From positions 1-37,397 of the forward strand of contig CAAGBL010000006.1 in the NCBI GenBank assembly GCA_900768045.1: a stretch of 37,397 nt of DNA. Reading direction: 5' to 3'. How positions within the stretch are numbered: position 1 is the stretch's first letter; each line of letters begins with the position of its first letter. The position numbers were made by a program, and so were the translations under genes. Under the pieces are notes generated by a model. It had not been told where the DNA came from, did no database searches, and saw nothing but the letters and a program-made list of their open reading frames with translations. This stretch comes from an uncultured Alistipes sp. (lineage in GTDB: Bacteria; Bacteroidota; Bacteroidia; Bacteroidales; Rikenellaceae). Below are positions 22,288-31,476 of this stretch, piece after piece.

Positions 22288-24126
22288 TTATTTCATTTTA
22301 CGAACAGGATCGAATGAGCGCTGACCCATCTCGAAGCCTGCATTCTTATAAAACTCGACAAATGTCAAACGCATAGGGTGAACAAATGACGAGATTGCCG
22401 ACATGAAGAGGTTGATACCGTGACCGATAAGCAAGATTACCGATGCAGCCACGATAGGCAATATCATGCCGTACCATGGTGTACCCTCAGGCATCGCATC
22501 GAGGCCCGAGAGGCCCATAGCCAACGAGTTGAACACCTGCGCCAACACACCACCCGACAAACCGATGGCAAAGAGACGAATGTAGCTCAACACGTCACTA
22601 AGCAAGCCTGTGATATTGTTGTAAGCGTCCCAGAGGCCCGAGCCAAGGTTGATAAGCGGATTGCGCTTGATGTTGTTAAGCAACAACATGAGCACCGCAC
22701 CAACACCCATCAAGCCGTAGAATACGGGCGATGATGTATCAAAGCCAGGAATACCGATACCAAACATTGGCAAGCCTACAGCAAGTGAGCCAGTGAGTAG
22801 GATAATAAACCAACCCAACAAGCCAAATGTCGAGGTAAAGCCAAAGAGCTTACTTCGCATCACAATATTAATTGCCATACCCACCAAAATCTGAACTACA
22901 CCGATAGCCAAAGATATCGAGAAGAACTGATTCTGGAAGTCAAGGAACTTGATAACTGGAGCGTAGTCCGAGATTGCAAGTCCGAAGAACGAGTTGGCAT
23001 AGAATCCAAATGCTACTGTTGCTGAGGCACATACGATAGATAGCAATGCTGCCTGACGCATGCTCTCGCCACCCTTAAACAAGAGCGCCAAGCCTACTGC
23101 CAACAACACAAGGCCGTAGCCTGCGTCGCACAAGCAGATAGCAAAGAATAGCATGTAGAATGGGCCGAAAATCGCTGTGAGGTCGAATGTACCATACTTT
23201 GGCAAAGCGTACATCGAGCCGATAAGCTCGAACAAGCGTGCAAACTTATTGTTCTTAAGCTTGACTGGTGCCTCGTCGTCAATAGTAGCATCACGACGCA
23301 TATAGACAAGGTTTGGATATGTCTCAAGTAGCTTGTCTACCTTATCTGCTGTCTCAGCCTCAGCCCAGCCCTCCATAACAAGAAGACGGCCATCAGCCTC
23401 ACGACCAGCCATAGCGCCAACCTTCAAGCCCTGAAGCTGCTCCATGAGCTCTGCACGACGCTCCGAGATAATATCTACCGAACGAGCAATGCGTGAGTAG
23501 TCGGCATTAAGCGCCTCATTCTCAGCCTTAAGAGCCTCAATCTCAGCCACAGTTGCCTTATAGTCGCACTCAGGGAGGTGTACCTCCTGACCATCGACAT
23601 TAACAACTACGCCACGTGTTACAACAGCGAAATATACAAACGACTGAGTGCGATTTATCTCGACAACCGTAACACCCTCCGCATCCTCAGCAACGAGTGC
23701 TTCGAACTGAGCAGGCTGCGCCACGAAGGTACGAAGTGTCACGCCATTGTTTGCAAGGCGCTCGATGTCGGCACGTGAGAAGCTACCCCATGGCTCAACA
23801 TCCGATGCGGTCTTCTCGAGCTGTGCTATCTTCTGAAGAATCTCTGAGCGGCGTGCCTGCAACTCGACATAACGGTCGTAAGCCTCTGCACCATCGAAAT
23901 ATGGCTCAGCGCCAGCCTTAAACTCCTCACTCTTAGCAAACGTACCAAGAGCCTCAATAGCACGATTATATGCCTCAATTTCAAGAAGAAGTGCTCGGTC
24001 GCCATCAGAAGGTTCCCAACCTGTGGTTGTGATATCCACAAGGCCCAACTCACGAAGCTCATTAACGAATCGCTCCTGCTCCTCGGCATGGAGAAGGATA
24101 TCGTATCTTATCATCTTACTAATCAT
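22288..24126 (-). CDS. ntpI: V-type ATPase subunit I (a subunit)
   Basis: The stator membrane subunit that forms the ion half-channels against the K ring. The 612-residue protein has a cytoplasmic N-terminal half with coiled-coil stretches, which binds the peripheral stalk. A C-terminal half of about seven to eight helices follows from near residue 320 (FGPFYMLFFAICLCDAGYG). The conserved arginine that faces the proteolipid carboxylate is in VLSYIRLFAIGLSGG. The C-terminus HPMRLTFVEFYKNAGF is typical. Its ATG overlaps the stop of subunit D (ATGA), so translation is probably coupled. A second ATG four codons in is also possible. Confidence 0.96.
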   Translation of the reverse strand: MISKMIRYDILLHAEEQERFVNELRELGLVDITTTGWEPSDGDRALLLEIEAYNRAIEALGTFAKSEEFKAGAEPYFDGAEAYDRYVELQARRSEILQKIAQLEKTASDVEPWGSFSRADIERLANNGVTLRTFVAQPAQFEALVAEDAEGVTVVEINRTQSFVYFAVVTRGVVVNVDGQEVHLPECDYKATVAEIEALKAENEALNADYSRIARSVDIISERRAELMEQLQGLKVGAMAGREADGRLLVMEGWAEAETADKVDKLLETYPNLVYMRRDATIDDEAPVKLKNNKFARLFELIGSMYALPKYGTFDLTAIFGPFYMLFFAICLCDAGYGLVLLAVGLALLFKGGESMRQAALLSIVCASATVAFGFYANSFFGLAISDYAPVIKFLDFQNQFFSISLAIGVVQILVGMAINIVMRSKLFGFTSTFGLLGWFIILLTGSLAVGLPMFGIGIPGFDTSSPVFYGLMGVGAVLMLLLNNIKRNPLINLGSGLWDAYNNITGLLSDVLSYIRLFAIGLSGGVLAQVFNSLAMGLSGLDAMPEGTPWYGMILPIVAASVILLIGHGINLFMSAISSFVHPMRLTFVEFYKNAGFEMGQRSFDPVRKMK

Positions 24127-24737
24127 GCGTTAGACCCCTCCATGGCCTCGGCTTGCGCCTGACGTGTTTTCACAATCTTCTGAGCCGACTTACTGAGATT
24201 CTCCTCGTCCTCCATAAATCGCTTAATCTTACGTATGGCATCCTCATATCCAGGTATCTGTACCTTTTCATAGAGGTTTACCTTCTGAGTAGTTTTGCGT
24301 CTCGCATAATCCAAGAGTTCCATCTTACGGTTGTATACCTCGAACTCGATGCCGAGCTTCGACATCGACTTGAGAACACGAATACCCTCAGCATACCACA
24401 CAGGGGCTGAGAATAGGTCGTAAGGCTTCTCATCATAGATTATCTTATCTAATATAGGTATGCGCACGCCCGCAATCTTCTGTGACGATAGCTCGACATC
24501 GACGATGCGGATTAGATCACAATCAAACTCGCCCCACAGCTGCACCATATAGTCGTACTGAGCCTTAAGCTCGTTCAACTCTCTACGGTAAGCGAGTGCA
24601 GAGTCCTTCGCTCGCATAACCTCCGAACGGAGTGCACTCTCCTTACTCTTGATTGTAGGGAGGGCATTCTTTCGGATTTTGAGCTGCTTATTCAGCTCAT
24701 TAAGCGAAGTCTTGTTATATTGAAATTTGATTGCCAT
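24123..24737 (-). CDS. ntpD: V-type ATPase subunit D (central shaft)
   Basis: The rotating central-stalk subunit linking the A3B3 head to the K ring. The 204 residues are largely two long helices forming a coiled coil: an N-terminal one with KTSLNELNKQLKIRK, and a C-terminal one with RRKTTQKVNLYEKVQIPGYE and IRKIKRFMEDEENLSKS. This is the standard layout of the family and about its usual length. It follows subunit B by 9 bases and overlaps subunit I by 4. No separate subunit F, which usually caps D, is found in the operon. Confidence 0.94.
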   Translation of the reverse strand: MAIKFQYNKTSLNELNKQLKIRKNALPTIKSKESALRSEVMRAKDSALAYRRELNELKAQYDYMVQLWGEFDCDLIRIVDVELSSQKIAGVRIPILDKIIYDEKPYDLFSAPVWYAEGIRVLKSMSKLGIEFEVYNRKMELLDYARRKTTQKVNLYEKVQIPGYEDAIRKIKRFMEDEENLSKSAQKIVKTRQAQAEAMEGSNA

Positions 24738-24746
24738 AAGCCTTTA

Positions 24747-26066
24747 TTATGCTTTCCAGTATTTTTCAGCAAGCTCCTGCTTGATACTTACCTCACCACG
24801 CTCGAAGTACTTAGCAAACAATGCCCACGCAGTGTCAAGCATCTGCTCAATCTCGATATTAACGTCGATTGAAAGAAGCTTCTCAGAGTAGTCACGAGCA
24901 AAGTCCAAAGCACGCTTGTCGTAGTCTGAAAGGTCGAAACCGTTCTCGAGCTTAGTCTTAGCATTTGCAGCATCAGCATACAAACGTACGCAGGCATTCA
25001 TAACCTGTGGGTGATCCTCACGAGTCTTCTTGCCGATAACGAGCTGCTTAAGACGTGACAACGAACGGAATGGATCTACGATAACCTTACTTGTGTCGGT
25101 ATCGTTACGCAAGAACAACTGTCCCTCAGTGATATAACCAGTGTTATCAGGAATAGCGTGAGTGATATCGCCACCAGAGAGGGTTGTTACAGCGATGATG
25201 GTGATAGAACCACCATTTGGCAACTGAACGGCCTTCTCGTAGATCTTAGCAAGGTCTGAGTAGAGCGAACCTGGCATTGAGTCCTTTGATGGAATCTGGT
25301 CCATACGGTTTGACACGATAGCCAAAGCATCTGCATACAAGGTCATATCTGTCAAAAGCACAAGTACCTTCTCGCCCTTATCTACTGCGAAGTACTCAGC
25401 AGCTGTCAACGCCATATCTGGCACCAAAAGACGCTCTACTGGAGGGTTATCTGTAGTGTTTACGAACGATACGATACGATCCAATGCACCAGCATTCTCG
25501 AAGGTCTGCTTGAAGTAGAGGAAGTCATCGTTAGTAAGTCCCATACCACCCAAGATAATCTTATCTGCCTTGGCACGGAGTGCTACGTCAGCCATAACCA
25601 CGTTGTAAGGCTGATCAGGATCGGCGAAGAATGGAATCTTCTGACCTGATACGATAGTATTGTTAAGGTCGATACCTGCAATACCTGTTGCGATAAGCTC
25701 TGATGGCTGCAAACGACGGAATGGGTTTACTGTAGGGCCACCAATCTGACGTGGCTCACCCTCAATCTGCTCACCACCCTCAAGTGGCTCACCGTATGCA
25801 TTGAAGAAGCGACCAGCCAAAGCGTCTGACACGCGCAACACTGGTGGCTCGCCATGGAATACTACCTCAGAGTTTGTTGCAAGGCCCTCAGTACCTGCAA
25901 ACACCTGAAGCGTAACCTTATCGCCCATAATCTTTACCACCTGAGCCAAGCGACCACCTACGGTAGCAAGCTCATCGTTACCTACGCCAGTAGCACGAAG
26001 CGTAATGGTAGCCTTGGTGATATTGTCAATCTTAGTATATACTTTCTGAAATGCTCTTGTTGTCAT
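24747..26066 (-). CDS. ntpB: V-type ATPase subunit B
   Basis: The regulatory, non-catalytic head subunit; 439 residues. It has an N-terminal beta-barrel (IDNITKATITLRATGVGNDE), the central nucleotide-binding-like domain without a P-loop, and the characteristic GIAGIDLNNTIVSGQKIPFF. Further conserved blocks are VLVLLTDMTLYADALAIVSN and SMPGSLYSDLAKIYEKA, the latter containing the conserved arginine region contributing to the A-subunit site. It starts 12 bases after subunit A. Confidence 0.96.
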   Translation of the reverse strand: MTTRAFQKVYTKIDNITKATITLRATGVGNDELATVGGRLAQVVKIMGDKVTLQVFAGTEGLATNSEVVFHGEPPVLRVSDALAGRFFNAYGEPLEGGEQIEGEPRQIGGPTVNPFRRLQPSELIATGIAGIDLNNTIVSGQKIPFFADPDQPYNVVMADVALRAKADKIILGGMGLTNDDFLYFKQTFENAGALDRIVSFVNTTDNPPVERLLVPDMALTAAEYFAVDKGEKVLVLLTDMTLYADALAIVSNRMDQIPSKDSMPGSLYSDLAKIYEKAVQLPNGGSITIIAVTTLSGGDITHAIPDNTGYITEGQLFLRNDTDTSKVIVDPFRSLSRLKQLVIGKKTREDHPQVMNACVRLYADAANAKTKLENGFDLSDYDKRALDFARDYSEKLLSIDVNIEIEQMLDTAWALFAKYFERGEVSIKQELAEKYWKA

Positions 26067-26078
26067 AATCTATCCTCC

Positions 26079-27836
26079 TTATTTATCGAGTTTCTCGTTT
26101 ACCAAAGCCTCAATCTTAGTGCGGAACTCTTCGAAACGCTCTGACTTCCACTCAGAGTAGTTCATCTGACGGAAGAGATAGATAAGCTCCTTGAAGAAGC
26201 GTGCACACTCCTCGAAATCAGCCAAGATAAATGACTTACGGCAGATATCCAATACCATATTATACATTAGCTGCTGGCGCTCGATAGGACAGTTTGCGTC
26301 GATATCATCGAAGGCATCCTGCTGCAAGATTACAGAGTCCAACAACTCGCTCTTCCAGAAGCGCTCGTGATACTCAACAGGCACACCATCATCACCCAAG
26401 ATGTTAATCTGGTCGTTAGCCTCCTTACCACGCTGAACAATAGTCTTACCCTCATACACTGCATCTACCCAGTTCTTCTCAATATGCTCGTCGAGGTACT
26501 CACGAATCTCTGGGTACTCCAAATACTTAGAGTAAGAGTCGAGTGGATCGATAGCTGGGTAACGCTTAGAGTCGGCACGGCCCTGCGACAAGGCATAGAA
26601 GCAACGTGCAGCCTTCTTTGTTGACTCGGTTACAGGCTCCTTAAGGTTACCACCCGCAGGAGATACAGTACCAAGGAATGTTACAGAACCAGTCTCGCCG
26701 TTGTTGAGCTTAACCAAGCCAGCACGTGAGTAGAAGTTAGAGATGATAGCCGAGAGGTCCATAGGGAATGCATCCTGACCTGGAAGCTCCTCCAAACGGT
26801 TAGACATCTCACGCAACGCCTGAGCCCAACGTGATGTAGAGTCAGCCATTACCAATACCTTCAAGCCCATTGAGCGATAGTACTCACCGATGGTCATACC
26901 TGTATATACAGATGCCTCACGGGCAGCAACAGGCATGTTAGATGTGTTACAGATGATGATTGTACGCTCCATAAGCTTGTGACCAGTACGTGGATCTACC
27001 AACTCAGGGAACTCAGCAAAAATCTCCACAACCTCGTTAGCACGCTCACCACAAGCTACGATGATGATAACATCGGCATCTGCCTGCTTAGAGATAGCAT
27101 GCTGAAGCACTGTCTTACCAGCACCGAATGGGCCAGGGATAAAGCCGGTACCACCCTCAGCCAATGGATTGAATGTGTCAATAGCACGAACACCTGTCTC
27201 CATTACACGTGATGGACGTGGCTTCTCAGTATAGCAGCGGATAGCCTGCTTAACTGGCCACTTCTGCACCATTGTAATATTATACTCGTTGTTGTCAGAG
27301 TCTGTAACAACTGCGATTGTGTCGGTTACCTTATAAGTACCTGCTGCTACGATGCTCTTAACGGTGTAGTTACCCTGCATGATGAATGGCACCATAATCT
27401 TGTGCATCACCCACTGCTCCTTAACCTCACCAAGCCATGCACCAGCCGACACCTTATCGCCAACCTTTGCCAAAGGAGTAAAATCCCACTTAGCATCGAA
27501 GTCGATTGGATCGGTGATAGAACCACGGTTAATGAACAAGCCGTCCATCTTCTCGAGGTCGTTCTGAAGACCATCGTAGTTACGTGACAATAGACCTGGA
27601 GCAAGTGTAGCCTCGAGCATGTGTCCCTCGAACTCCACCTTATCGCCAATCTTCAAGCCACGTGTACTATCGTAAACCTGAACATAGGCCTCATCACCTA
27701 TGACCTTGATGACCTCAGCCATCATGCGCGTTTCACCGCAATATACGTAGCATATCTCGTTCTGAGCCACCGCACCGTCAACCTTTGCGATAACGATATT
27801 CGAGATAATACCATTTACACGTCCTAAAGTTTTCAT
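26079..27836 (-). CDS. ntpA: V-type ATPase catalytic subunit A
   Basis: The ATP-hydrolysing or ATP-synthesising head subunit; 585 residues. It has an N-terminal barrel, the non-homologous bulge region (about 110-190) that separates A-type from F-type beta subunits, and the P-loop GPFGAGKT at 235-242 with Lys241. The downstream motif VACGERANEVVEIFAEFPEL contains the catalytic glutamate region, and LVMADSTSRWAQALREMSNR is the conserved block after Walker B. It lies between DUF2764 (15 bases) and subunit B (12 bases). Confidence 0.97.
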   Translation of the reverse strand: MKTLGRVNGIISNIVIAKVDGAVAQNEICYVYCGETRMMAEVIKVIGDEAYVQVYDSTRGLKIGDKVEFEGHMLEATLAPGLLSRNYDGLQNDLEKMDGLFINRGSITDPIDFDAKWDFTPLAKVGDKVSAGAWLGEVKEQWVMHKIMVPFIMQGNYTVKSIVAAGTYKVTDTIAVVTDSDNNEYNITMVQKWPVKQAIRCYTEKPRPSRVMETGVRAIDTFNPLAEGGTGFIPGPFGAGKTVLQHAISKQADADVIIIVACGERANEVVEIFAEFPELVDPRTGHKLMERTIIICNTSNMPVAAREASVYTGMTIGEYYRSMGLKVLVMADSTSRWAQALREMSNRLEELPGQDAFPMDLSAIISNFYSRAGLVKLNNGETGSVTFLGTVSPAGGNLKEPVTESTKKAARCFYALSQGRADSKRYPAIDPLDSYSKYLEYPEIREYLDEHIEKNWVDAVYEGKTIVQRGKEANDQINILGDDGVPVEYHERFWKSELLDSVILQQDAFDDIDANCPIERQQLMYNMVLDICRKSFILADFEECARFFKELIYLFRQMNYSEWKSERFEEFRTKIEALVNEKLDK

Positions 27837-27851
27837 TAGTTTATTGTAGTT

Positions 27852-28694
27852 TTATTGTTTTTTTACAAGCTCCTTAGCATCAAGGTCTCGCATCAAGCGA
27901 TTAAGCATCTCACGACCAGCCTCTGGCAAAAGAAGCATCCAGCGTGCGATGATATTAACCCTAACAAGGTATGAGAGTATGAAGTTAATGTTGAAGAAGT
28001 CGAAAGAGGCAATATCCCATGCCTGCTCCTCACGCACCTTATCAATCTTGCGCTCCTTCTCAACAATATTCTTCTCGTCAGAGACTGCCGAAATAACAGC
28101 ATCGATATATTGCAACTCGCCACGAAGACCGAAGTCGGCAGCCGAAGAGCCCTTAAGCTGCTCGACAACCTCGCCACCACCCACAACAACATCTGCCACC
28201 GAACGGCCAGCCTCACGTGCTGCCAACGCCGCAGAGATATTGCGCAAATTGCGGTCGAACTCGCCCCATGCCTTGAGGAATGAGCACTTCGACTCAGCAA
28301 GGTCACGGTAGTAGGCATCGAACAAAGCGTGCTCAAATGTGTCGTTTATCACATAATCCTCATCACGCTCCTCATCATCAGTCTCATTGAAATACTTGAC
28401 AACTTTAGCCACATTTGCCGATAGATAGCCATAGCTGCGCTCACGAAGCATATCCTCAATCTGCTGACGGCTAAGGTTACCAAGCTCATTGTGACGCTCA
28501 CGCTCCGAACGGTATGCAATAATGTTCTCGCAATCGTAGTAGGCGTAAAGCAACTTCACAGCCTCACGATCACGCTTTGTGAGCTCGGCGAGAATCTCAT
28601 CTACGATCTCACGAACATTAAAGCCCTTGGTATCTGACTCGAGTGTCCACTCACGCAAGCCAGCAACCAAATAGTAGTATTCAGTGGAGAACAT
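27852..28694 (-). CDS. DUF2764 family protein of the V-ATPase operon
   Basis: A 280-residue, mostly helical soluble protein that recurs in Bacteroidetes V-ATPase operons. It begins FSTEYYYLVAGLREWTLES. It has no nucleotide-binding motif or signal peptide. The operon contains no recognisable subunit C, the socket joining the central shaft to the K ring. This protein, with its opening resembling that of C-type subunits (a YYYLVAGL-like strand) and helical content, is a good candidate for that role; this is inference. It starts 3 bases after subunit E and ends 15 bases before subunit A. Confidence 0.85.
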   Translation of the reverse strand: MFSTEYYYLVAGLREWTLESDTKGFNVREIVDEILAELTKRDREAVKLLYAYYDCENIIAYRSERERHNELGNLSRQQIEDMLRERSYGYLSANVAKVVKYFNETDDEERDEDYVINDTFEHALFDAYYRDLAESKCSFLKAWGEFDRNLRNISAALAAREAGRSVADVVVGGGEVVEQLKGSSAADFGLRGELQYIDAVISAVSDEKNIVEKERKIDKVREEQAWDIASFDFFNINFILSYLVRVNIIARWMLLLPEAGREMLNRLMRDLDAKELVKKQ

Positions 28695-28697
28695 GGC

Positions 28698-29309
28698 TTA
28701 CTTATAAAGCATGTTAGCAACCTTCTCACGTAGATACTCCTTAAGAAGAGCATCGAAGCTCTCATCAGTAAATGAGATGTAGTAGCCACCATCTTTCTCA
28801 CCCACCTTGAAGCCATTCTTAACCTCGTTTGAGTAGCCTACCTCGACACCTGCCTTAAGCAACTCCTGTGACTTAGCCGAAATAGCAGCATCGAACTCAG
28901 CACGCTTAGCCTCTGGGAGCAACGCCTTGAGCGAGATGTCGCCGGCCTGAGCGTTCCAGTTCTTAGCAACTGCGAGAAGCATATCACAAACAAAGTCAAC
29001 ATTGATAGCAGCAGCCTTAACTGCCTCACCTGTTGACTTCATAATAATAGCCTCTGCGAGCTCTGACTTAATCTTTGAGAGCGCCTGACGACCAGCAAGG
29101 GTAATCTCTGTCATTGCATTCTTAGCAATATCCTCAGCTCGCATCTCTGCCGCCTTAGCGATAGCCTCTGCCTCAGCCTTAGCCTCTGCAACAATCTTTG
29201 CAGCCTCAGCTTTAGCCTCAGCCAAAAGACGCTCAGCCTCCGAACGTCCCTTCTCCAAGCCATCGTTGTAGAGCTTTTGGGTAAGCTCCTGAAGTTTGTT
29301 GTTCTCCAT
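28698..29309 (-). CDS. ntpE: V-type ATPase subunit E (peripheral stalk)
   Basis: The peripheral-stalk subunit holding the head stationary; 203 residues. Residues about 1-100 are a long Ala-Glu-Lys coiled coil (RSEAERLLAEAKAEAAKIVA), and the C-terminal globular domain includes VKNGFKVGEKDGGYYISFTD. Its usual coiled-coil partner G/H is not encoded in the operon. It is the first gene of the operon, about 100 bases after the predicted transcription start. Confidence 0.92.
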   Translation of the reverse strand: MENNKLQELTQKLYNDGLEKGRSEAERLLAEAKAEAAKIVAEAKAEAEAIAKAAEMRAEDIAKNAMTEITLAGRQALSKIKSELAEAIIMKSTGEAVKAAAINVDFVCDMLLAVAKNWNAQAGDISLKALLPEAKRAEFDAAISAKSQELLKAGVEVGYSNEVKNGFKVGEKDGGYYISFTDESFDALLKEYLREKVANMLYK

Positions 29310-29415
29310 AGTTTTTAGATTTTTTAAGTTTATTTTATCGTATATTTTATCTTATTTTTCTGCTCAATTTCTTTGAAATTACCCCCACACGAGGCCACCT
29401 TCCAAAAAATTCTCA

Positions 29416-29447
29416 CAAATGTATAAAATAATTTCGATATTATCAAA
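29416..29447 (-). promoter_or_regulatory. Promoter of the V-ATPase operon
   Basis: On the minus strand TTTG (29447-29444) and TACATTTG (29423-29416) are 20 bases apart, a full match to the Bacteroidetes consensus. The leader is about 100 bases. Confidence 0.8.
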
Positions 29448-29507
29448 GCCCTAAACTACATTTTTTTGAGCCATTTATCAACAATTAAAATATTATTGGG
29501 CGAGATA

Positions 29508-29537
29508 TTGACATTTAGAATATAATTACTAACTTTG
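29508..29537 (+). promoter_or_regulatory. Promoter of the ROK-family gene
   Basis: TTG at 29508-29510 and TAACTTTG at 29530-29537 with a 19-base spacer. The ATG at 29544 begins 7 bases after the -7 box, so the mRNA is probably leaderless. Confidence 0.8.
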
Positions 29538-29543
29538 CGTAAT

Positions 29544-30638
29544 ATGAAACAGCAAGACAACTCTCAGAAAATAGTTGTAACGCTCGATGCGGGCGGTACA
29601 AACTTTGTGTTTGGTGCAATGTGCGACGGCAAGCCTATTGGCAATAGCCTCACTCTACCATCTATGGCACACGACTTAGACTTATGTCTAAGCACTCTTA
29701 TCAAGGGCTTCGAGCAGACTATTAGCTCACTACCCTACGCCCCCGTTGCTATCAGCTTCGCCTTTCCTGGCCCTGCCGACTACCGCAATGGCGTAATTGG
29801 CGGCTTCTTGCCTAACTTCCCATCGTTCCGTGATGGCGTAGCACTCGGTCCCATGCTGGAGGAGCACTTCGGCATTCCAGTATTCATCAACAACGATGCT
29901 GACCTATTTGCCTATGGCGAGGCTATGGGTGGTGCTCTACCACGCATCAACCGCATGCTCGAGGAGGCAGGTTCAGCAAAACGCTACCGCAACCTTCTCG
30001 GCTTCACCTTTGGCACAGGTTTCGGCTTCGGCTTCGTGATGGACGGACGCCTAAATCTTGGCGACAACTCGTGTGTGGAGACCTTCTGCCTTAAGCACAG
30101 AGATTATCCCGAATTTATCGTCGAGGACGGCATCGCTATTCGTGCTGTGAAGCGTGTATATCATGAACTTTCGGGCGACGAGCGTGAGCTTGAACCTAAG
30201 GATATTTACAACATTGCCGAGGGCAACGCCGAGGGCAACGCCGAGGCTGCTAAGGAGGCCTTTGCAACACAAGGTCGTGTGGCAGGCGACGCAATGGCTA
30301 CTGCCGTTACGCTTATGGACGGCGTGATAGTTATTGGTGGTGGCTTAGCAGGTGCCTCTAAGTACTTTATGCCAGCCCTCTTGAACGAGATGCGCTCGAA
30401 AATTAAGACTATGTCTGGCGATAGTCTAAACCGTGTTCAGATGAATGTCTACAACCTCGACGACAAGGCTGAGTTTGAGCAGTTTGCACGTGGCAACTCA
30501 ACGAAAATCAAGGTATACGGAAGTGACAAATACGTAACCTACGACCCTGAGAAGCGCGTGGGCATAACAATCTCGGACATTGGTGCAAGCAATGCCGTGT
30601 CGTTGGGCGCATATCTCTACGCTATAGACAATATTTAA
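29544..30638 (+). CDS. ROK-family protein (putative sugar kinase, atypical)
   Basis: A 364-residue member of the ROK/ASKHA superfamily. The phosphate-binding DAGGTN lies at 15-20, the expected catalytic aspartate is in INNDADLFAYGEA (Asp118), the second nucleotide motif is FTFGTGFGFGFV, and the adenosine motif is VIVIGGGLAG. The usual ExGH substrate motif and the Cys-rich zinc site of ROK kinases are not found; NSCVETFCLKH stands at that place. The protein is also about 50 residues longer than typical ROK glucokinases, with the extra length near the C-terminus. Sugar specificity and even kinase activity are therefore open. The frame is open from a TTG at 29535, but that lies inside the -7 box. 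Confidence 0.8.
   Translation: MKQQDNSQKIVVTLDAGGTNFVFGAMCDGKPIGNSLTLPSMAHDLDLCLSTLIKGFEQTISSLPYAPVAISFAFPGPADYRNGVIGGFLPNFPSFRDGVALGPMLEEHFGIPVFINNDADLFAYGEAMGGALPRINRMLEEAGSAKRYRNLLGFTFGTGFGFGFVMDGRLNLGDNSCVETFCLKHRDYPEFIVEDGIAIRAVKRVYHELSGDERELEPKDIYNIAEGNAEGNAEAAKEAFATQGRVAGDAMATAVTLMDGVIVIGGGLAGASKYFMPALLNEMRSKIKTMSGDSLNRVQMNVYNLDDKAEFEQFARGNSTKIKVYGSDKYVTYDPEKRVGITISDIGASNAVSLGAYLYAIDNI
30216..30245 (+). repeat. 12-base in-frame duplication in the ROK gene
   Basis: GCCGAGGGCAAC occurs twice followed by a partial third copy, encoding AEGNAEGNAEA. Confidence 0.8.
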
Positions 30639-30651
30639 CAGATAAATTTCT

Positions 30652-30699
30652 AAAAAGTAGTGGCTGTCCTACAAACGAATAGGACAGCCACCATCTTTT
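30652..30699. terminator. Bidirectional terminator between the ROK gene and the murB operon
   Basis: GTGGCTGTCCTA (30660-30671) pairs with 30680-30691 around an 8-base loop. It has TTTTT on the plus side and a run of A (T on the other strand) before it. Confidence 0.92.
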
Positions 30700-30709
30700 T
30701 GAGAGCTCT

Positions 30710-31474
30710 TTAAATTTTCGGCTCAACAACCGAGGCTATGCGAGTAGTCATAGATGATAGGAGCCTATGTTTTTTGATACTTGCAAGAGATGTAAGCCCC
30801 ATGATGTCGGCAACAAAAACCTCATCTACGAGTTCCAATGCCGATACTGGAATATCTCGCACATATAGCTGCTGACCAACGCTCTTTATCGCATCAGCAA
30901 CAACACTATACTCAACAGAGCAACACTCCGCAGGCGTAAACCAAGCACCCTTATAAAATACGAATATTGGATTCCAGGGACGGCTTATCAGTTTATCTGC
31001 TGAGTCAACCCACACTGCCACGCCACCGCCTAAATGCTGCACCTCGCAGTCAGCCATAGCATCAAGGGCCACACTAACAGATGTCTGAGCTACCGACTTT
31101 GGCGAGTCCATAGTAAGAAGCACTCCAGGATCTCGCTTAGCACGTAGATAGCCACCGCAACCAAACGTAGGCTTCTCGACCTCAAACGAGAGCGAAGCCG
31201 AGGAGTCGAGACGCATAACAACAGGAACGCTAAGCGAGCCTGTCACGTGTGATAACTCTATGAGGCGACCAACTATACGCTGCACATCCTTAGCACAAAT
31301 GACCGAGGCAAAGCCAAAGAGACGCTCAGACTCACGGCGCAGAACCTCGATATGCTCATCGACATTATAGGCGACATTTTCGAGCGTATGTATTCGTTGC
31401 ATGACGTATGGATTCTGTAATCGAAGCTCGGAAGCCTCGACCACACGCCCATCAATCCATGCAAGCAACCTCAT
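30710..31474 (-). CDS. Aminotransferase class IV-like protein (possible 4-amino-4-deoxychorismate lyase)
   Basis: A 254-residue protein resembling the fold type IV PLP enzymes (PabC, branched-chain aminotransferase). It opens AWIDGRVVEASELRLQNPYV and has a possible PLP-lysine segment DSPKSVAQTSVSVALDAMAD. The C-terminal VDEVFVADIMGLTSLASI resembles the family's ADE-x-F-x-T-N-x-x-G motif. Conservation is weak: the usual E-x-x-x-S-N segment reads SADKLISRPWNPIFVF, and the lysine assignment is uncertain. It is the last gene of the murB-tilS-holA operon, 2 bases after holA. A folate-pathway PabC is the best guess; a non-catalytic homologue is possible. Confidence 0.6.
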   Translation of the reverse strand: MRLLAWIDGRVVEASELRLQNPYVMQRIHTLENVAYNVDEHIEVLRRESERLFGFASVICAKDVQRIVGRLIELSHVTGSLSVPVVMRLDSSASLSFEVEKPTFGCGGYLRAKRDPGVLLTMDSPKSVAQTSVSVALDAMADCEVQHLGGGVAVWVDSADKLISRPWNPIFVFYKGAWFTPAECCSVEYSVVADAIKSVGQQLYVRDIPVSALELVDEVFVADIMGLTSLASIKKHRLLSSMTTRIASVVEPKI

Positions 31475-31476
31475 AA

